Source: Opeltia flavorubescens
Lineage: Eukaryota; Ascomycota; Lecanoromycetes; Teloschistales; Teloschistaceae
DNA: 64,000 bases
Assembly (NCBI GenBank): GCA_000442125.1
Contig: KE546972.1
Span: 1-64,000 of the forward strand
Direction of reading: 5' to 3'
Made by a program: the position numbers and the translations under genes. The notes below the pieces were generated by a model. The model ran no database searches. It was not told the DNA's origin and worked only from the letters and a program-made list of their open reading frames with translations. Below, one piece after another: positions 61,546 through 64,000 of the stretch. Position 1 is the stretch's first letter, and each line of letters begins with the position of its first letter.

Positions 61546-62550
61546 ATGCCCGCGTACTCAGATATGTCCGTTCGGGACTGGTACTCCCAAACTGAAGAGA
61601 TTCTGGGCGACGTATTGGAGCATCAGGACTTCTCCATGCAAACCTGGCTTGCACTCGGAGCCACTTTTCAGCTACTCGCATTAGCATGGCTCCCTTTGCC
61701 TTTGAGCTTTTGGCTCCCCCTTGCGTGGCTTGCGTACCGCCTGACACGAACGGCCTTAGATTCTTGGCATGTATACCGCAGTAAGCTATGGTCGCATATC
61801 AAGAAAGGACGGTGGATGGGCCAACTACCGAGAATCGCGAAGTTGCCTGAGGCAAGCGAATCCTCTGAAGGTGTTGTCATGTTCTTGCTTGGCGCTAGAC
61901 TCAATCAGTACGTATTTCTTCTCTCAAGACCCGGCATTGATGCTGACAAGAAACAGCCCCTTGGGGAAACTTGGACCTGGTGCTATCAAAGTCAACGACG
62001 TGTTCAATGATATGTGGCGGGAGGCTGAGAAGAACAGCAGCAAATGGGGATGTAAGTCATGACACAGCTTGCAGGACGATGAATAGCTCGCAGCTAACCG
62101 GTATGTCGCTAGACCTTGGAAGAACAGCAACCTTGGTCGATTTTTCCGATTCGGAAAGACCACCAACCTTCTGGATCTCATACTGGAAAGACCTTAAAGG
62201 CCTCCAGAAGTTCTCGGAAGGGGTTGCCCACCGTGCAGGGCTCATCATGTATAATTCGGGGAAACTTCCATTCGTAGGGATCATGCACGAGACTTACTAC
62301 GCACCCAAAGGCTGCTGGGAGACAATTTACGACAACATGCCGCCGTGGGGACTAGGCAAGTAGTACCCATATCACGCGAACCTTACTGATCTGAGAATTC
62401 TACGTAGGCACTGTGAAGATGCCGAGCGACTATAGTTCGGATGATACGGAGCCTTTCGAGGTCTTGACGCAGAGCCCTAAGGGGTCGACAATGTTTCGTC
62501 GCATGGGGAGGGCTAAGGACGGGGAGCTGACAAAGCCAGGCTTGAATTGA
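61546..62550 (+). CDS. DUF4188 / Af470-like ABM-fold monooxygenase
   Basis: Exons 61546-61907, 61957-62051, 62113-62355 and 62408-62550; 280 aa. The N-terminal third holds two hydrophobic segments (FQLLALAWLPLPLSFWLPLAW) that anchor it to a membrane. The DUF4188 core follows: RLNHPLGKLGPG, TATLVDFSDSERPPTFWISYWKDLKGLQKFS, and HETYYAPKGCWETIYDNMPPWGLGTV. The founding relative, Af470 (Fma-ABM) of the fumagillin cluster, oxidatively cleaves a polyene chain, so an oxidative tailoring role on the polyketide is the best guess. The last intron starts GC rather than GT (AG|GCAAGT), and only this keeps the conserved frame. End of the recognised cluster. Confidence 0.82.
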
Positions 62551-64000
62551 TGCAAGACATAGACGGGTGGTATACTGGCATGTCCCATAGCTGCTGAGAG
62601 TGGCCTATCCCTCCATTACTCATTTATACGGAGTAGTGGATCTTAGGGGCTTTGCATCGGCCAGTGCGAGGGCTTGGCAAGGCACCAAGAAGCCACGTTT
62701 TGGGGTTAGCACTCTGACTATACTACCATATGAAGCTAGTATGCCAAGCTCTCGATGCCAAGACTTTAGACGATTGCAGAACCCTCACATACTAGTAAAT
62801 TCAAGATTACTTTCCATGGAGACTTTACTCTTGCCATGCAGCTTCATTGCATCTCTTTTAACCATGTTCTGCAAGACTTCAGGTACTAGGAAATTGAAAT
62901 CTTGCTACATAGCCAAGTGGTTGTGCGAGATTCGTGCGTTACGAAGACCAATCAATACTTGTAAGACCCTGGCGGCTATCTGATGGTCTGGTGCGTCAAG
63001 TCAAAGCCTCTCCTTCCTCTATTACTCCTTCCCTCCCCCTGCATACACGTTTCATCAATGATGAAGCTGAAACCCCTGATCGAATCAGATGCTGCCAATA
63101 GAACCAGATTTGGAATAGCATCGCCGTGACTCTAGTCCTGCCGTAAGCAGATTGTGAGGCTGACAAGGCTCAAGTAGGTTTTCTCGCCTTTTCATGGGGG
63201 CCAGAAGTGCCAAATCCTCCAACCCCGCACCTTTGCCTCTCCTTCTATTGGGCATACCTTCGCTTATATGAAGGATCATGGCTGTCTTTCAAGCGACTTT
63301 TACTCATTGGATCTCTTGCGTTCCTTCACCACACCACTCCCAAGACTTACATGCCAGCTGTGCGGCGGCGCTTGCGACCACTATCCAGCTCTCTTGGCTC
63401 GATGTGTGAAGTCATAGTATGCCACCGTGATAGCACAAGCAACTTTAAAAAATTTACCATGGCGTAAGAAAGTGTAACTCTTTAATGCTATAGTAAGGAT
63501 AATGCGCTACAGCAAAGACTTCGCTGACTGATGTTTGCGCCTATCAAAAAGCCCATGCCATGGCCCAGTTACGGAACGGACCGGTGCGATCCCATTTTCA
63601 GGAACAAAAACCCTTCCGAGCCGTCACTAGTCTCATGTAATTGCGGGAACTTCTGCTCATGAGGCGTCCTGGCTGCATGACCTTGGAGCGTCGAGAACTA
63701 AGCTGGCCCTTCCAAATACACAAATCTCATCCTCCTTTACAACAAGGCAAACTATTTTTCAAGTTTTCTTGAGGCGTGCCTCAGCTATGCTTAAGGGCCT
63801 ATCGTTGCACTAGCCGGTTGCTCATACGCTTAATGATTTAATGGCACAACACAAATCCGGCGAGGCTGCGGTCTTGTCACACTTAAATTTCGCGCGCTCC
63901 CTAGCTGGTCCTATTCCGAAATCCCGCAACAGAAGCACAGCAGCCGTCCAACAAAAATGATAGCACTTGATTAAAATGTCTATACTTGCAAGTTGCGGCT
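62551..64000. other. Intergenic, nothing recognised
   Basis: About 1.45 kb beyond the cluster with only short unsupported frames; no cluster regulator gene is seen before the window ends. Confidence 0.5.

Noticed and set aside
39527-62550. Cluster as a straightforward fumonisin or AAL-toxin cluster
   Set aside because: Only the core logic is shared; most tailoring genes are missing and an ABM oxygenase and an unknown protein are extra.

Overview
The window is a chromosome end of a filamentous ascomycete (Pezizomycotina). It opens with about 17 copies of CCCTAA. Next comes roughly 4.1 kb of extremely A+T-rich sequence with the look of repeat-induced point mutation (RIP). Everything after that is ordinary-composition DNA whose genes carry short (about 45-170 bp) GT-AG introns. 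Fungal-specific families appear throughout: NACHT/ankyrin NLRs with PigL-type N-domains, sugar and monocarboxylate MFS transporters, GH51, highly reducing PKS, and a DUF4188/ABM monooxygenase. I cannot place it in a genus. No tRNA or rRNA gene and no intact transposon was recognised.

Layout. 1-4.3 kb: telomere and AT-rich relic DNA with a 12-bp minisatellite. 4.3-5.6 kb: a short protein with an NLR-type N-terminal domain and a highly charged helical repeat. 7-13.5 kb: small secreted or membrane proteins of unknown function. 14.3-18.2 kb: a complete NLR (PigL-like N-domain, NACHT, ankyrin repeats). 20.4-22.3 kb: an alpha-glucoside-type sugar transporter. 24-37.5 kb: mainly secreted proteins (hypothetical proteins, an amidase, a GH51 arabinofuranosidase, a cysteine-rich effector-like protein). 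37.5-39.5 kb: a gene-poor stretch.

39.5-62.6 kb: a secondary-metabolite gene cluster, the most interesting part. In order it holds a monocarboxylate-type MFS transporter (-), an acyl-activating adenylation-carrier protein (+), a condensation-domain reading frame (+), an unknown six-exon protein (-), a highly reducing PKS KS-AT-DH-(MT)-ER-KR-ACP with no release domain (-), a BioF-like PLP alpha-oxoamine synthase (+), a DHA-type 14-TMS MFS exporter (-) and a DUF4188/Af470-like ABM monooxygenase (+). Three gene pairs are divergent and share promoters.

Working model (inference). The PKS makes a reduced chain, which looks unmethylated because the MT motif is degenerate. The PLP enzyme releases it by decarboxylative condensation with an amino acid, giving an amino-ketone as in fumonisin/AAL-type (sphinganine-analogue) pathways. 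The ABM oxygenase tailors the product. The adenylation-carrier-condensation unit activates an acid and would attach it, the job split between FUM10-like and FUM14-like proteins in fumonisin. The cluster lacks most fumonisin tailoring genes, so the product is probably a different, possibly undescribed, amino-polyketide. As read, the carrier and condensation parts are not one continuous reading frame.

Exon boundaries were set by hand from splice motifs and reading-frame phase. Every multi-exon model listed with exon coordinates adds up to a whole number of codons.
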